This document shows, piece after piece, positions 32,801 through 45,319 of a DNA stretch of 59,112 nucleotides. Source of the DNA: Polysphondylium violaceum (lineage: Eukaryota > Evosea > Eumycetozoa > Dictyosteliales > Dictyosteliaceae); contig AJWJ01000090.1 of NCBI GenBank assembly GCA_000277445.1, positions 1 through 59,112 on the forward strand. The letters are read 5' to 3'. The position numbers and the translations under genes are program-made. The first letter of the stretch is position 1; every line of letters starts with the position of its first letter. The notes beneath the pieces are model-generated. The model was given only the letters and a program-made list of their open reading frames with translations. It was not told the origin of the DNA and searched no databases.

Positions 32801-35800
32801 AGGTCTTTGGTGGTGTGTTGGTGCCAGGAGCTGGTGGGTTATTGATATCGGGTGGCGAGGTTGGATTGTTGGGGTTGGCAGGATCTGGAATATCACCTTT
32901 GATTTGTTTGCCAAAGAATGTTGGAGAGATTGGAGTTGTTTGGATGATCAATGTCGAGATATTGAGTTCTTTAAAGGTCAATGAGACAGCTCTATCAAAG
33001 CATTTGGCAATGATGGGCACACCGTTATTTCTTGTGATTTCTTCGGAATTGAGTGGAGAGGCTTCGACAGTCAAGTAGACAAGATGGGTGGCGGGCGAGA
33101 TTAATGGAGTCTTGTTGGAGTTTTCAAAGGCCTTGTCGCTTGGAATCAATTCGTTGATGAGCTTCCAGAGTTGAGTGTAGGCGGGATACTTGAATGGTCT
33201 GAATTGGTCCATGAAACGAGTGTAGAGAATGACTTGAGTCAAAAGTAAAAGGGAAATCTTTTTATCAGAGCCACGTTCATTGTCGATGTTGTTAATGGTG
33301 GAGAGGAGCTCGTAGGCGGCTTGGATCTTTTCAAACATATCTCTACCGTCGGGGTTCTTATCTGGATGGTATTTGGCGGCGAGTTTGTAGTAGGCCTTAC
33401 GGATCTCATCGTCTTTGTAGTTGTGGGCCTTGCCGTTGGTGCCCTTGTTGGGCTTGAGATTGAGAATCTCCAAGGCTTCGTCGACAGACATGGTTTGAGG
33501 CACCTTGATAGACTCGTCAGACCACACTTGCAAGACGCTCTTAAATAATTCTAATGGCTGTTTGATTGGCCAGTTGGGGAATCTACGGGTGTCGCAGAGA
33601 CGAGAGAGATAGAAGCTGTGGCAGAAAAGCTCACCCTCCAACTCTTCATAGACAATCTTGGGGATAGGGACATACTCATAGATGAGTGTGGTGTTCGAAT
33701 GGAGACGTTGAGGGAGCGAGGCCAAGTGGAGCTCAATCTTTTCTCTCATCAACTTTCTCATGTTTGAATTCCAAATGGTCTCGGGGTCGTCGTTATCAGA
33801 AAGGAATTTCGAGGCAAAGTTTTCGGGTGTGTAGTTTTCGAGGTAGCAAATCAAGGCCTCGGGCAAGAGGGGTGTGAGGATGGAACGTCTGCTTTGGCTG
33901 TCGTCCGAGGTGATGAGGTGTTGCTTGTTGTGGATGATTTGCAAGAGTTTGACAATGGGGATGATGTTGGAGTTGGGATAGAGCATCATGAAAAAGAATG
34001 CACCAGTGAGGTAAAACTTGCTTGTGATGACAGAGTTGTCTTGGAGAAGGGCAGTGAGGAGGGTGGCACTCTTTTCAACCAACATGTCGTGACCAGACAA
34101 GAGCATCTGGACAATACGGGGGAGATTGAGTGGCTCGCAAATGATTCTCTTGACACGAGGAAGTGGACGAATGACGGCGCCAGTGATGGGGTGACGGGTG
34201 GGACGGAAACTGCAGAGGGCGTTGAGGATGTCGAGGATAACGCTACCGAGTTCGGCCTTGGGCAAGACACCGCCGACGTTTCCGTGGGTGGTACCATTCA
34301 TAATAGTCCAACGAAGTTCGGGAATTTGATAGAGGGGCTTCCATTTCTCTGTGCCTTGGGCCCAGCATTTGGTGGATTTGTTGATCTTTTTCGAGTTGTA
34401 CAACTCTAATAGATCGGTTCTCGATACGGGACCAGCCTTTTGTTGTTGGACAGTGTTGCTGCCCTCGACAGTGACCTCAACGGCATAGTACCACTCGGCA
34501 AGGAACTTACCCTCTTCACCATAGGTGTAATGGGTGTGGACCAAGGTGATGAGTTCGAGGAGTCTATAGATACCACGATTGTCAATGAACAACTTGGCAT
34601 TGGCTTTGACCTGTAAAAGACTACGAATAAAGAGTAAGAGACGATCACGGAGGATGACATCCATGGTGCTTTCCAAGAGCTCAATCAAGTGGGAGAGGTT
34701 AGAGAATGGATGGGTCATAGTGGGATGGTTGTTGTAGTGGGTGAATACCAATGTCATAGCTCTCAAACACAAAGCCTTTTGATCGGGACTGTCGTTGAGT
34801 AAAAAGTTTTGCCAGAGCTCGTTGAAAAAGAGGCCTGGGTTGAGCAACTTGATGCCTTTGGAGGTACCGTCGACCAAGAGTGAGATATAGTAGCCACCGA
34901 CATTGATTTCTTTTTTGAGACTTGGATAGTGGACCTCAAAGTCTTCGTCGTTCCAGGCAATAACCTCTCTGCCAGCGGCCTCGAGCTCTTGCTGGAAGAG
35001 ACGAATTTCATTGTCGATCGACTCTCTCAACTCTTCACGGGTGGTGTGGTTCCAAATGAGATTTGCATCACGATGATCTTGATTGAATTGGTAGAAAAAC
35101 ATGTTCCAATTGAATTGTCTTAATGGTCTTGCCTCTCTCTTTACTCTGGTGACTGCTTTGGCCATCAGTTCTCTGGTCTTGAGAATCTTTTTCATTCTCC
35201 AATTGGCAAACACGCCCAACTTGATGGTTTTGGGTCCAGTCGACTCTTGTTTGACCTCGATGAGGGCCTCTTTGGGAGCCTCTTCGGCCGAGTCTAAGTA
35301 CTGCACCAAACCTCTGGGAAAGGTTCTCTCGAGGAGTGCACGACAAACCTTGTTTTCTGCAGTCCACAAATTGACCAACAACTTGCTCATCTCTTTCTTT
35401 GTTTGATTTCTAATGTTGGCTGGAGTGACTTGATTCAAATTGACCTTTAAAAAGAGTGCATCGTGAAGATGTCTAAGGAGGGCACCTTCGACCAACGACA
35501 CAATTTGCATTTGTTTGGCCATCTCTTCTTCACCTTCATTGATCACGACGTTCATCAACATACCTGCATTCTTGCTAATAGCTGGACAAGGATGAACAAA
35601 CAATTTGAATAAATCCTTACCCAAATGACCAACACGTGAGAGCAAGTCATTGAAAATGGGTGAATCTGTTGTTTCACTATATGGATCACACAACAACAAT
35701 GTCAATAATTCAACTGACGAACTAAGTACCAATGCACCTGTACCTGCTTGTGAATGTTTTTGGATAATCTAAAATATATTGTTAATATCGTGCAATCATG

Positions 35801-37645
35801 ACTATCATGCGTTAATACTCCTGAACTATTACTTACTTCAAAGATAGTTTTGTTTAAATCAATACTCATAAAGAGTTCACGCTTGTTTGCTTGACATTGG
35901 CCAGGCTCATAGTCACCATCAAAGGCGGGTTGAATGAGAGTGATCAAGAGATCGAGGGCATAGTAGGCAATGGTATCGTCGACACATTGAATGGATCTTC
36001 TGAGGAGATTGATCAAGGGTATTTTACAATGGGGGAAATGGGTAAAGAGTTCAAAGCCAACTCTGGTGGCAACGACTCTTCTCAACATTTGCAAGACGAC
36101 AGAGATCAGCTCGAGCTCAGACTTTTCGTCTGACTGGGAGGGACTGTTGTTGCCTAGCGAATTGGAAAGAGAGCTGCCCGACAATTTGACGCCGCTCAAG
36201 AGCTTTTGAATGCAGTTTAATACGACCTTGCCGTTCTTTTCAGAGAATACGTTGGAGAGACCGCTGTAGGGGATGTTGGAGATGAAGCCGTCGAGACTGA
36301 GGGTGATTTGCGAGATGGAGAGATTCTCAAAGTCAAATGACTTGTTTTCAAACAATCTAATGTACTGCTCTTGGATGTCTTCGTTGGGAACGATGTGGTG
36401 GGGTGTGATCTTCATGCCTCTGACAATCTGCGAGGTAAACACGGTGGCGTTGTTGTTGCCCACCGATCTACAGAAATCGAGTGCACTGGCAATCAAGACG
36501 TCACGTGCCGACGACGAGTAGGTCTTGAGCAAGCCGTCTTTGTATTGGATCGACAGCTTTTGCGAGTCGGTATCGTAACGTACAAAGCAGGCGATGGTTG
36601 AATAGGGACGGGTGGTGATGATCGAGTAGTTGGTGAGGTCTCTTTCGACAATTTTGGTTGTTGATAGTGTGAGGAGACGCGACACGGGTGTGCTGTGACG
36701 ATTGCTGATCTTGTTGACGTTAAAGTCAATGATTGACACGAGTGTCTCGTCGTCGTCTTTGCCGTGACGCTTGATACGATGCACGCCAAAATCTGCCACT
36801 GTCTGGCCCGACTTGAGCACACGAATCTCATGTCCCACGTATTTCTTTGCATAGACTGTCACATTTTCAATAAACTTGGGGTCGTTGACAATAAACAAAT
36901 CTGAGGCTGCTTCGCCGTTGCTCATGTAAAAGAGATAGCCCAATGGATTGTCGCCAAGTTGTTCAATCTTTACGATATCCTTAAAGAAATAACTGGATCT
37001 AATCTTTACATTCTCCTTGAGTGTGGCTACATTGGCTATGGGGTCTGTTTCCTCGACCGAACAACTGCACACTGTGAGTGACACATCAAGCCATCTTCCT
37101 CCACGCTTTAGTTTCTTTGCTTGATAGGTTTTGTACATCCCTGTCATAAGCTCTCTAACACTCATTTCATACACAAATCCTGCTCTACCTAAATGTCTAT
37201 AATTGATCTGATCAACTGATTTGCCCTGCTTCTCTGCTGCTCTAACTACCGACAATGATCTTTGCAAATCTGTCAAAAGGTCTATAATTGTATTACTATG
37301 ATTAATAACTATTCCTACAATAACTACAACTCTACAACTCTACAACATACCAGTTCTATGATCGGATTCAAAGTTTAAGCTATCTTTCTTTTTGCCATCT
37401 TTTTTGGTAATGATAACCACCTGATCGGCATGCTTTTCCGAGGGATAGACATCAGCAATGCCAGTCTCCCATGCCCATTGATTTGTGTTTTCCCACGAAC
37501 CGCAATCATGGGTGGTGAGATTGATGGGATCAATGGCTAGAAATCTCTTCTTCTTTTTCCATGAATGCTTAATAGTATACCATAACGAAAGTGATCTATG
37601 ATGAGCAGATATAAACTCATCAATAGATGTAGGTTGATTTGCCAT
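29874..37645 (-). CDS. dnajc13: RME-8 / DNAJC13 endosomal J-domain protein
   Basis: Three exons, 37645-37351, 37281-35837 and 35768-29874, encode 2544 residues, the largest gene here. RME-8 sits on early endosomes, recruits Hsc70 through its J domain and controls retromer/clathrin-dependent recycling. All landmarks are in family order. The N-terminal PH-like region includes FLAIDP and ESDHRTDLLTDLQ. IWN motifs lie near 821 and 1247, the J domain at about 1338-1405 with HPD near 1380 ([11 protein letters not shown]), and further IWN motifs near 1935 and 2229. Armadillo-like helical repeats fill the rest. A Pro/Ala/Asn-rich insertion of about 130 residues (near 1730-1860) and a shorter Pro-rich loop near 1540 are disordered additions compared with the 2243-residue human protein. 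The long third exon has higher GC than the surrounding DNA. The ATG at 37645 gives [12 protein letters not shown]. Confidence 0.96.
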
Positions 37646-38561
37646 CACTATTATTAAACAATAATAATGTCTATACTATTATTTATTTACTTATTACTGT
37701 GTGTGCTATGTGTGTGTGTACAATACAATAATTCAACAACAACAATAGTAATAAATAATAATAATATATAGATATTTAACCCAATAATAAATAACAACAA
37801 TAAAACGATATTATTATTATTAATTAAGGGTGAGATAATTATATTGAGAGTTTGCTTTGTTTTTTAGGACACGCGTCTGAAATTGCGCACATAAAAGATT
37901 TTTAGAAAAAAAAAAAAAAAGAAAAAAAATTTTATGAAAAAAGAAAAAAAAACTTTACTGGGGAGTGCCTCATATGAGGCATGGGTTTTGTCCTATATGA
38001 TGAAAAGTTATATCACGTTTCTTTCATTGCCTCACCTGCACCCTTTCATGATGATCATCGTCATCATACAATCCCCATATTTGGTTTAATTATTTAATCA
38101 TTCACCAAAGCATAAATTGTATTCTTATCCTGATATTCACAGTAACATAAACACAGGGGATACAATATAAATTACAATGAATAAAAATGGTGTCTGAGAG
38201 ATATTTTGTAGTCTCTGTTTTCGCTTCTCTAAATTATTATTTTATTTTTTTTGAATTTTTTTTCAATTTTTTTCAAAATTTGAATTTCCAACAGTTGCAA
38301 AAGGGTTTTTTTCAAATTGTATTGTAAATTACATTACCTCCACACCACCATCACTGTTGTTATGCTTTGTGATCTTTTTTCACATATATACATCACACAC
38401 GAATAGCCACATTCCAGACAGACACTATATACAAGAGCATATTAGACCAGTAAGAGGTGTTACTTTCACACTATTTAGATAGAATAATATCACACAGTAG
38501 ATAATAGACACACAAGACACAGAGATAGATAGATAGATAGACAGATAGATAGATAGATACA
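37646..38561. promoter_or_regulatory. Shared upstream region of RME-8 and NELF-A genes
   Basis: About 0.9 kb between two divergent genes. It has A and T homopolymers near 37900-37960 and 38230-38290, and a GATA/TAGA tetranucleotide repeat at about 38525-38558 that ends just before the NELF-A ATG. No RNA gene recognised. Confidence 0.55.
38525..38558. repeat. (GATA)n tetranucleotide repeat
   Basis: Eight tetranucleotide units with one GACA interruption, immediately upstream of the NELF-A start codon and so probably in its 5' leader. Confidence 0.9.
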
Positions 38562-40793
38562 ATGAATGAGAGTAGAGATATAGAAGGATGGTTGACATCC
38601 AAGCTTGAAGAACCATGGAGTAGTGAAAAGGTGTCTTCGCTACTCACAAAAGAAATATTACAATTCTTTTTATCAAAGTTTACAAAAATCGATACTATCG
38701 TTAGAATTAAAGTACATACAACATATCTATAATGACTCGATCAAGTAATATAATAGCTAAACTAACATATCTCTTTATTTATACTATAGGTATTGTTTTC
38801 ATTTTTGTTCTTGAAAAAGAAACAGTTTGGTGAATTGGAATCAAATATAAACATGCTTTTGGCAATAGCAGATGAGGAGGAAGATGAGTGGTTAAAGGTT
38901 TTAGGTCAATTATTAATGAATATAGGTCAAGAAAAGATATCAACAGACATTGATCTTGAATCTTTTAAATCAAACATAAAGATCATTAATGATGAATGTA
39001 TGTAGTATCAATATGGGGTTATGAGTATACGAGTATGCATATATTAATATTATACTACCTATACTATAGTGGAAAAAAGAACAACACTTAATTTCTATCC
39101 ATTGGAAAACATGTATTTAAATAGGAATCTAGTGCCTACACCAACAGAATCATTGATAGTACACAATCATTTTAAACTCAAGAAACCATGTTCAGAATTA
39201 CCAGTGTTTACAAAGAAATCTGTGAATCTAACACCATCACTATCAGGTTCAAAATCAAATCTATTAAATACTCCTCCCTCTAGCTCAATCAGTGATGAAC
39301 ATCAACAGGATGAGAGCAGTAATAATAATAATGTAGGAGAATATGATATGTACAAAAATGGTGACCATCTTCACCCTCTCACTCAACAATACAATCATCT
39401 TCATCAGTCATCAGATAGCAGTCCAAATTTAAAGAGTGACAAGTTGATGATGAAGAACAGTGCAAGTGGTACACCTACACTCAGGAAATCCAATCTATTC
39501 ATACCAAAATCCCATCACATTGATATATCTGGTAGCAGTGGTGGACTGTCACCATCATTGTCTGGCAGTTCATCTGGCCTCTACAATAGCCATGGCCATC
39601 ACCACCAACGTAATGACCTCAACTCTAGTTCATCGGCCGAGAAAAGAGGCATACAAAAGAAATCTAAAATGCACTTTATCGATCTCGATCAAGTGAGAGA
39701 AAGCCAAACTAGTTTACAACAGAAAAAGAGAAGACAATCTATTGAACCCTCAAACTCTGATCAAAATCTATCTTCCTCTATTTCAAATATTACAACTATT
39801 CCAGAGACTAGTCCTAGTAATAATGGTAATGAGGAAGATCAACAACAGCAACAGCAATCATCGTCATCATCATTGACAACCACCACCACCACTACCACAA
39901 CTACCTCATCAACAACACCCAATAAAAGAAAGAAATCATCAGATGATTCAACAACAGTGGAAAAGAAAGAAAAGAAACCTAAAAAGGATAAAGCAGAAAA
40001 GGATAAAGACAAAGACAAGGACAAAGAAAAAGAGAAAAAAGTCAAACAAACTCGCGGACCAAGATCTAAAAAGGCAGCCAAAGTAGCAGATTCTATTACA
40101 CCAGGTTCAACTACATCACCAACAGGTACCTTTTCAGGAGGTGATTCACCCATTTTATCTTCACCAATTCTAAATAAAAGTATGGCTGAAGATCTAAGTG
40201 GTTTATCAACTTTATTAAATGCAGTAGATCAACAAGAACAAAATCAACAACCTCCACAACAACATCAACAACATCAACAATCACAGCAACAACAACAACA
40301 ACAACAACACCAACAATACCCTCCTATGGATTATCAAAAACCATTAGAGCCTCAGTATTTATTACATAGGACAACATCACCTACAATCAACTCTCATCAA
40401 GGACCTCCACAACCAATGATAAATTTACCTTATCATTTACAACATCAACAACAACCAATACAACAGCAACAACAACATTATCAACAACCAATACAACAAC
40501 AACCACCACCACAACAACAACAACAACAACAACCAAACTCTACCATTACACTTGAAAGCTTTTTTGAATCAGCTAATCAATTAACACCATTAAGTAGATG
40601 TATCATAGAACAATTTATCATTGGAAATACGAATAATCCAACACCTCATGAAGGAAATGTTAAACAAATTCCTCTTAGTATAGATATTAGAAGCAACGCC
40701 GACGGTGAGCCTGTAGAGGAAACTGTAATTTTTGAAGCAAATTATGAAACTGGTGTTTGGAAAAAAATTAAGAGAAAGAGAAAAATTAGATAG
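38562..40793 (+). CDS. nelfa: NELF-A (negative elongation factor subunit A) homologue
   Basis: Three exons, 38562-38711, 38790-38997 and 39070-40793, encode 693 residues. NELF holds RNA polymerase II in promoter-proximal pausing. The first 130 residues form the helical HDAg-like domain (IEGWLTSKLEEPW onward). PLENMYLNRNLVPTPTESLIVHNHFKLKKP matches the human region LEC.YLNKNALTTLAGPLTP..HFQLKRKP. FIDLDQVRES followed by KKRRQS matches the DISELD/KRRRK patch. The last 100 residues (ITLESFFESANQLTPLSRCIIEQFI ... ETVIFEANYETGVWKKIKRKRK) match the human C-terminus, including FEMNYATGQWxxxKK. The middle is Gln/His/Ser low complexity with a Lys-rich KDKDKDKEKEKK stretch. No single motif proves the call, but the collinear set makes it strong. 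Confidence 0.85.
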
Positions 40794-41997
40794 ATAAATA
40801 AATAAATAAATCCATTATCAAGTTTTAGAAAATTGCAATCAATCAATTCATTTATCATGCGATCTAGATAAAGTGTGAAGATCATATACTCAAACTCATC
40901 CACAAATGTGACAAGTAACACCTGATCTCTTCTGTTTTGTACATATCGATTTGTTTAAAATTTGTTTTTTCAAAATCGATTATTTATATGTGTTTTTGTA
41001 AACTCTACTTCAAATTGAACATCAACACATCAACTTTGTTTAAAAAGGTAGTATGATGTATCAAAATGTTGGATTTTTGCCATAAAAGGAAATTTATTGT
41101 TGGTCAATCATTGCAAATTGATTAAACATTGTCAAAAACAATATATGTATTTAATCTGACTCAAAAAAGTGAAAGATATGATGTGTGATATATGATATTT
41201 TTAGTGTTTTTTTATTCATAACTTACAGTCTCACCCCACACAACACACTAAAGTAGTGTAAATATGATAAACACTTTTATACCACACATAATTTCCAAAT
41301 TTATATTCACAAACAACAGTACATGTGGAAAGTGGAGTGGGGAGCGAGATAATTTGATTATTTACATTTTTTATTTGTAAAATGTATATCTATCAAACCA
41401 AATCATATATTCCACATACACACTACTCACTCACACCACTCTCTTTATTATGATACAAAAAAAAAGACATTTTATCAACACTCACACACACATACACCAA
41501 TACACACCACCATCATTGGGGATAAATGTAATATTACATTAATGTAAAAAAGAGATAAATAATAAATAAAAATAATAAACAAAGTACTGTTTTGGTGGAC
41601 ACTTGTAAATTCTAATTATTTTATTTCCAATCCCATCTTTTCTAAAGTTTTGTATTTTTTCTATTTATTTTTATTTATTTCACGATATCTCATTAACTCG
41701 TTGTTGTTTAGTTTATTTTATATTGGTAAAAGGAATTTATTCATGCCAAATCTACTCATAGTAATTTACTAAATCTATCAATCATATATTATTTCTTGTC
41801 TTTTTTGTTTTTATTTTTCCACTCAAAAACTCGCTAAAATTTGAAAAATTGATTGCAATCAATAAAAAAACACACTTTTTATCACCCACCCACTAATCAC
41901 TCAACTCAACAAAACGGATACTATTTCAACAATAATAATTATTTAGTTTAGAATAAACATATATTACACTGCTACTAAAACTTTGACACACAGAGTT
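40794..41997. other. Intergenic region
   Basis: About 1.2 kb of AT-rich DNA with CA-rich blocks near 41410-41515. It must hold the terminator of NELF-A and promoter of the secreted-protein gene. No gene or element recognised. Confidence 0.5.
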
Positions 41998-42922
41998 ATG
42001 TCAAATCTGATTTTTCTTTTGGTTGTAATTGTCATACTTGGTCATCAAATAGAGGGTGCAACAGCATATAATGCCTTAAAAAGAAAATACTATAGTGGTG
42101 AGAAATGCACGGGTGATGTGATTCAGGTCTATGTGCAGGATCTGTGTATGTTGGATCAGGCCATCATTCTAAACGATACACATTTCTTCAGATACTCTAA
42201 AAAGGAGAATAGTGAACGTGGTGAAAAATGTTTTGCCAAAACCAATCTCATAGACAAAGAAGTCGAGATTAATCCACTCAACACTTGTGTCGATGCCGGC
42301 CAATCATTTATCGCAACGCCAATAGTGTATACTGGTGGCGATAATTCAGAGTTTGCCAAAGAGTTGACTAAACAACATGATGTATGTAATTTAGCAGTCT
42401 ATGGACAAGACAACGAATGTCTCACAGGTTTTATGATCACTGCAGCCGTAAATCATGTTTGTGTCAATATTAAAAATGAAGTGGGATGGTGTAATAAAAT
42501 TAATTGTACAGATAATTCCCATCTGGAATACAGTTGTGCAGAGGGTTGTAATGATTGTATCATAAGGGAAAAATATTTTAATACTCCAGAAGGTTGTTCT
42601 TATTCTCCAGGAAATGGTGTATGTATTATAAATACTATTTTCAATTTTCAATTATTCTAACCATTATTTTATTATCATTAGTATATAAGACAATATCGAT
42701 CGATAGGTGTTGACGAAATTCAACAAAATATTTCATCCAAATTGTTTTATTCGAAATATTTTAGCATGTTTTTAATTTTATTTTTGCTTTTAATCTTGAT
42801 TGATTAATTTTTTTATTTGATTTATATAGGATGAATATGAGGGATTTGATTTTCATCATAATCACCATCAGATTCAATTATTCGAACTGTTAATTAATAA
42901 TAAATCTATAGTCGTAAAGTAA
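41998..42922 (+). CDS. Secreted cysteine-rich protein, unknown family
   Basis: Two exons, 41998-42618 and 42830-42922, encode 237 residues. The N-terminus MSNLIFLLVVIVILGHQIEGATA is a signal peptide with likely cleavage after GATA or EGA. The mature chain has about sixteen cysteines, dense between residues 130 and 205 (CLTGF, CVNIKNEVGWC, CTDN, CAEGCNDC). Likely N-glycosylation sites are NDT and NCT. No membrane segment follows, so it is probably secreted or lumenal. It resembles the many short disulfide-rich secreted dictyostelid proteins in style only, and I do not recognise a named domain. Exon 2 encodes an acidic, His-rich tail (DEYEGFDFHHNHH) and ends VVK. The ATG at 41998 opens the signal peptide; an in-frame upstream TTG is not used. 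Confidence 0.8.
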
Positions 42923-43179
42923 TAAAAATAATACACTATTTATAAAAAAAAAAAATAAACACACTTTGGTTTTTGTTTTTCTCTTTTCCAAAAAAGATGA
43001 CATAATTTTGATTGTTTGTCAATATTTTCTTAAGAAGAAATCAAAACTAACAAACTATTATTTTTTTTTTTTTTTTTTTTTTATTGTATATTTTTCAAAA
43101 AAATCTGTTTTTTTTTTAATTTTCTAGAATTTAATTTATTTCATCTTTTTTCAGTCGATATTTGTATATATAATAAAAC

Positions 43180-44268
43180 ATGTCTACAGATGCTAAACAA
43201 CTTGTTCAACCACCACCTGAGCATTGTCCAGGTACAGAATCAGAGACTGCTGGTAAATCTGCTGCTTGTGCAGGTTGTCCTAATCAGGTAGATATTGATT
43301 CATTACTTTATTAAACAAACATAAAGAGATATACTAATGTAATGTAATAACAACAGCAAATATGTAGCACAGCACCAAAAGGACCAGATCCTGATATAGT
43401 CGAGATTGAACAGAGAATGAAAACAGTCAAACATAAAATATTGGTATTGTCGGGTAAGGGAGGCGTAGGTAAATCGACATTTTCATCACAATTGAGTTTT
43501 GCATTGGCAATGAACCAAGACACACAGGTTGGGTTGTTGGATATCGATATTTGCGGACCATCGATCCCCAAGATCATGGGTTTGGAGGGCGAACAGATTC
43601 ATATCAGTGGTCAAGGCTGGGATCCTGTCTATGTGCAAGACAATCTTGCCGTCATGTCGGTCGGCTTTCTTCTCGAAAAGGAAGAGGACGCCGTCATTTG
43701 GAGAGGTCCCAAAAAGAATGGTCTCATTAAACAGTTTCTCAAAGACGTGTTTTGGAGCGACCTCGACTACCTCATTGTCGACACTCCTCCAGGCACATCG
43801 GATGAACATTTGTCTATTGTGCAGTATCTAAAGACCTCACACATTGACGGCGCCGTCATTGTGACCTCCCCTCAAGACGTTGCATTGATTGACGTTAGAA
43901 AGGAAATCAATTTTTGCAAAAAGGTCGGTATTCCAATCATTGGTGTCGTCGAGAATATGTCTGGATTTGTTTGTCCAAAGTGCACCAAAGAATCTCAAAT
44001 TTTCCTTCCAACCTCTGGCGGTGCTGAACAAATGTCCAAAGATATGAACGTACCATTTTTAGGTAAAATACCAATCGATCCCCTTATTGCAAGATCTTGT
44101 GATGAAGGTAAAAGCTATTTAATCACTTTCCCTGAATCAGAAGCAACAAAACAGTATAAATTAGTTTTTGATAGTATGTATATTTATTCATTTATCTATA
44201 AAGATTTGATCACTAACTTTCTTTTAATATATCTAGAAATATTAAATTCTGTCGATACTAAACAATAA
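43180..44268 (+). CDS. nubp1: Cytosolic Fe-S cluster assembly factor NUBP1/Nbp35
   Basis: Three exons, 43180-43287, 43357-44173 and 44237-44268, encode 318 residues. NUBP1 is the P-loop scaffold of the cytosolic iron-sulfur assembly pathway, working with NUBP2. The N-terminal cluster ligands are Cys 16, 30, 33 and 39, spaced CX13CX2CX5C as in Nbp35, with the first intron between the third and fourth. The deviant Walker [12 protein letters not shown] spans 67-77. [10 protein letters not shown] is the Mrp signature, [11 protein letters not shown] follows, and CPKC at 242/245 provides the bridging cluster site. The last exon adds only about ten residues (ILNSVDTKQ). The N-terminal Cys motif separates it from NUBP2 and from mitochondrial NUBPL. 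Confidence 0.96.
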
Positions 44269-45247
44269 GCGATCAAATAAATAACAAAACTATCTTTTAT
44301 GTAAAATAGATAAAATTGCACAAAATAGGTTTCTAATTTCCTGAGATTCGTTTTTAAAGCAATGAAAGGTCCTTGAAGAAGAGTAAGTAAACATAATTAT
44401 TTTTTTTTTATTTTAATTAAAAAGATAATTTTGAGGTCAAACCTTGGGTCCAAATACCAGATTTTTTTTTATAAATAAGGCTCATACACAATTTGTGTAG
44501 GCCTTAAGAACCTTTTTATTGAAAAGAGGCTAAAAATATATAGTATCTGTATGGTAGCTAGGAGGTTGTAACTCGTGGCGTTTAAAATGGTATAAAGTCA
44601 AGTTGATCATAGTTGGGGAGAGTGATAGTTATTTTGACTATGGTGTTGTCCTCTAACTGTGTGTCCTCAGGGTTCGGTATGCATCGAGAGCGTGAGAGCA
44701 TGTGATTGGAGTTCGTGGTTAGTTGTTGTAGTTGGAGTTGAATTTGGTAGAAGCGTGGTGATAGATTGGTTCCAGGAGGCTGGTGGGTGTCGGTGTTGAG
44801 AATTTTTCTTAGGATTGGGGATGGGTGGATCTTGTCTAGCGTGATCACCCAGGCAGCTTGTTGGATAGTTGATAGTTGATTGGTGAGGTATTTATTGTCT
44901 AGAATAGATTCATGTTTTTTTCATGGTTGAGGTTGTTTCTAGATCTCCAGATCCAGTCGATGGCAATTGCTGTGAGGTTGGTTCTCCACTGGTCTTATAA
45001 CGGGCTATCTTATCTTGGATTGTTTTGCAGCTGAAGATAATACGGTCAGATGTTTCTGGTAGGTTGCATTCAACAATTCCTCATTTTTGTTTTAATTAGG
45101 ATGTAGACAATTACAATTTTTGTATCTTGTCCCTCCTTCAATTTTTATTAAATGTATTTAAAGATGATGGGTAAACGGAGGTTTTCATCGAATAGGGGAT
45201 AATGGGCTCTTGGGGTTCAAATACCAGACATGTTCCTTTTCTTTCCA
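44269..45247. mobile_element. Degenerate LINE (non-LTR) remnant left of tRNA-Glu
   Basis: From about 44340 to 45060 the minus strand reads like the far C-terminal end of a LINE reverse-transcriptase ORF. It has an AIDWIWRSRNNLNHE-type stretch near 44900-44960, then broken frames including an 88-codon open piece at 44582-44848. A block at about 45090-45240 (reading GTAGACAATTACAATTTTTG and later AAACGGAGGTTTTCATCGAA) recurs inverted at 49890-50090 on the other side of the island. TRE-type LINEs of dictyostelids target tRNA genes, which fits. The copy is broken in several places; the family call rests on short motifs. Confidence 0.6.
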
Positions 45248-45319
45248 TCCCTTTTGGTGTAGTCGGTAACACTCTAGTCTCTCACACTGGTACCCCGGGT
45301 TCGATTCCCGGAAGGGGAG
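45248..45319 (+). tRNA. tRNA-Glu (CTC anticodon)
   Basis: A 72-nt cloverleaf without intron. The acceptor stem TCCCTTT pairs with AAGGGGA, and the D arm is GTGT...ACAC. The anticodon stem CTAGT/ACTGG holds loop CTCTCAC with anticodon CTC. The T arm has TTCGATT and the discriminator base is G. An inverted twin lies at 49766-49837. Confidence 0.96.
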
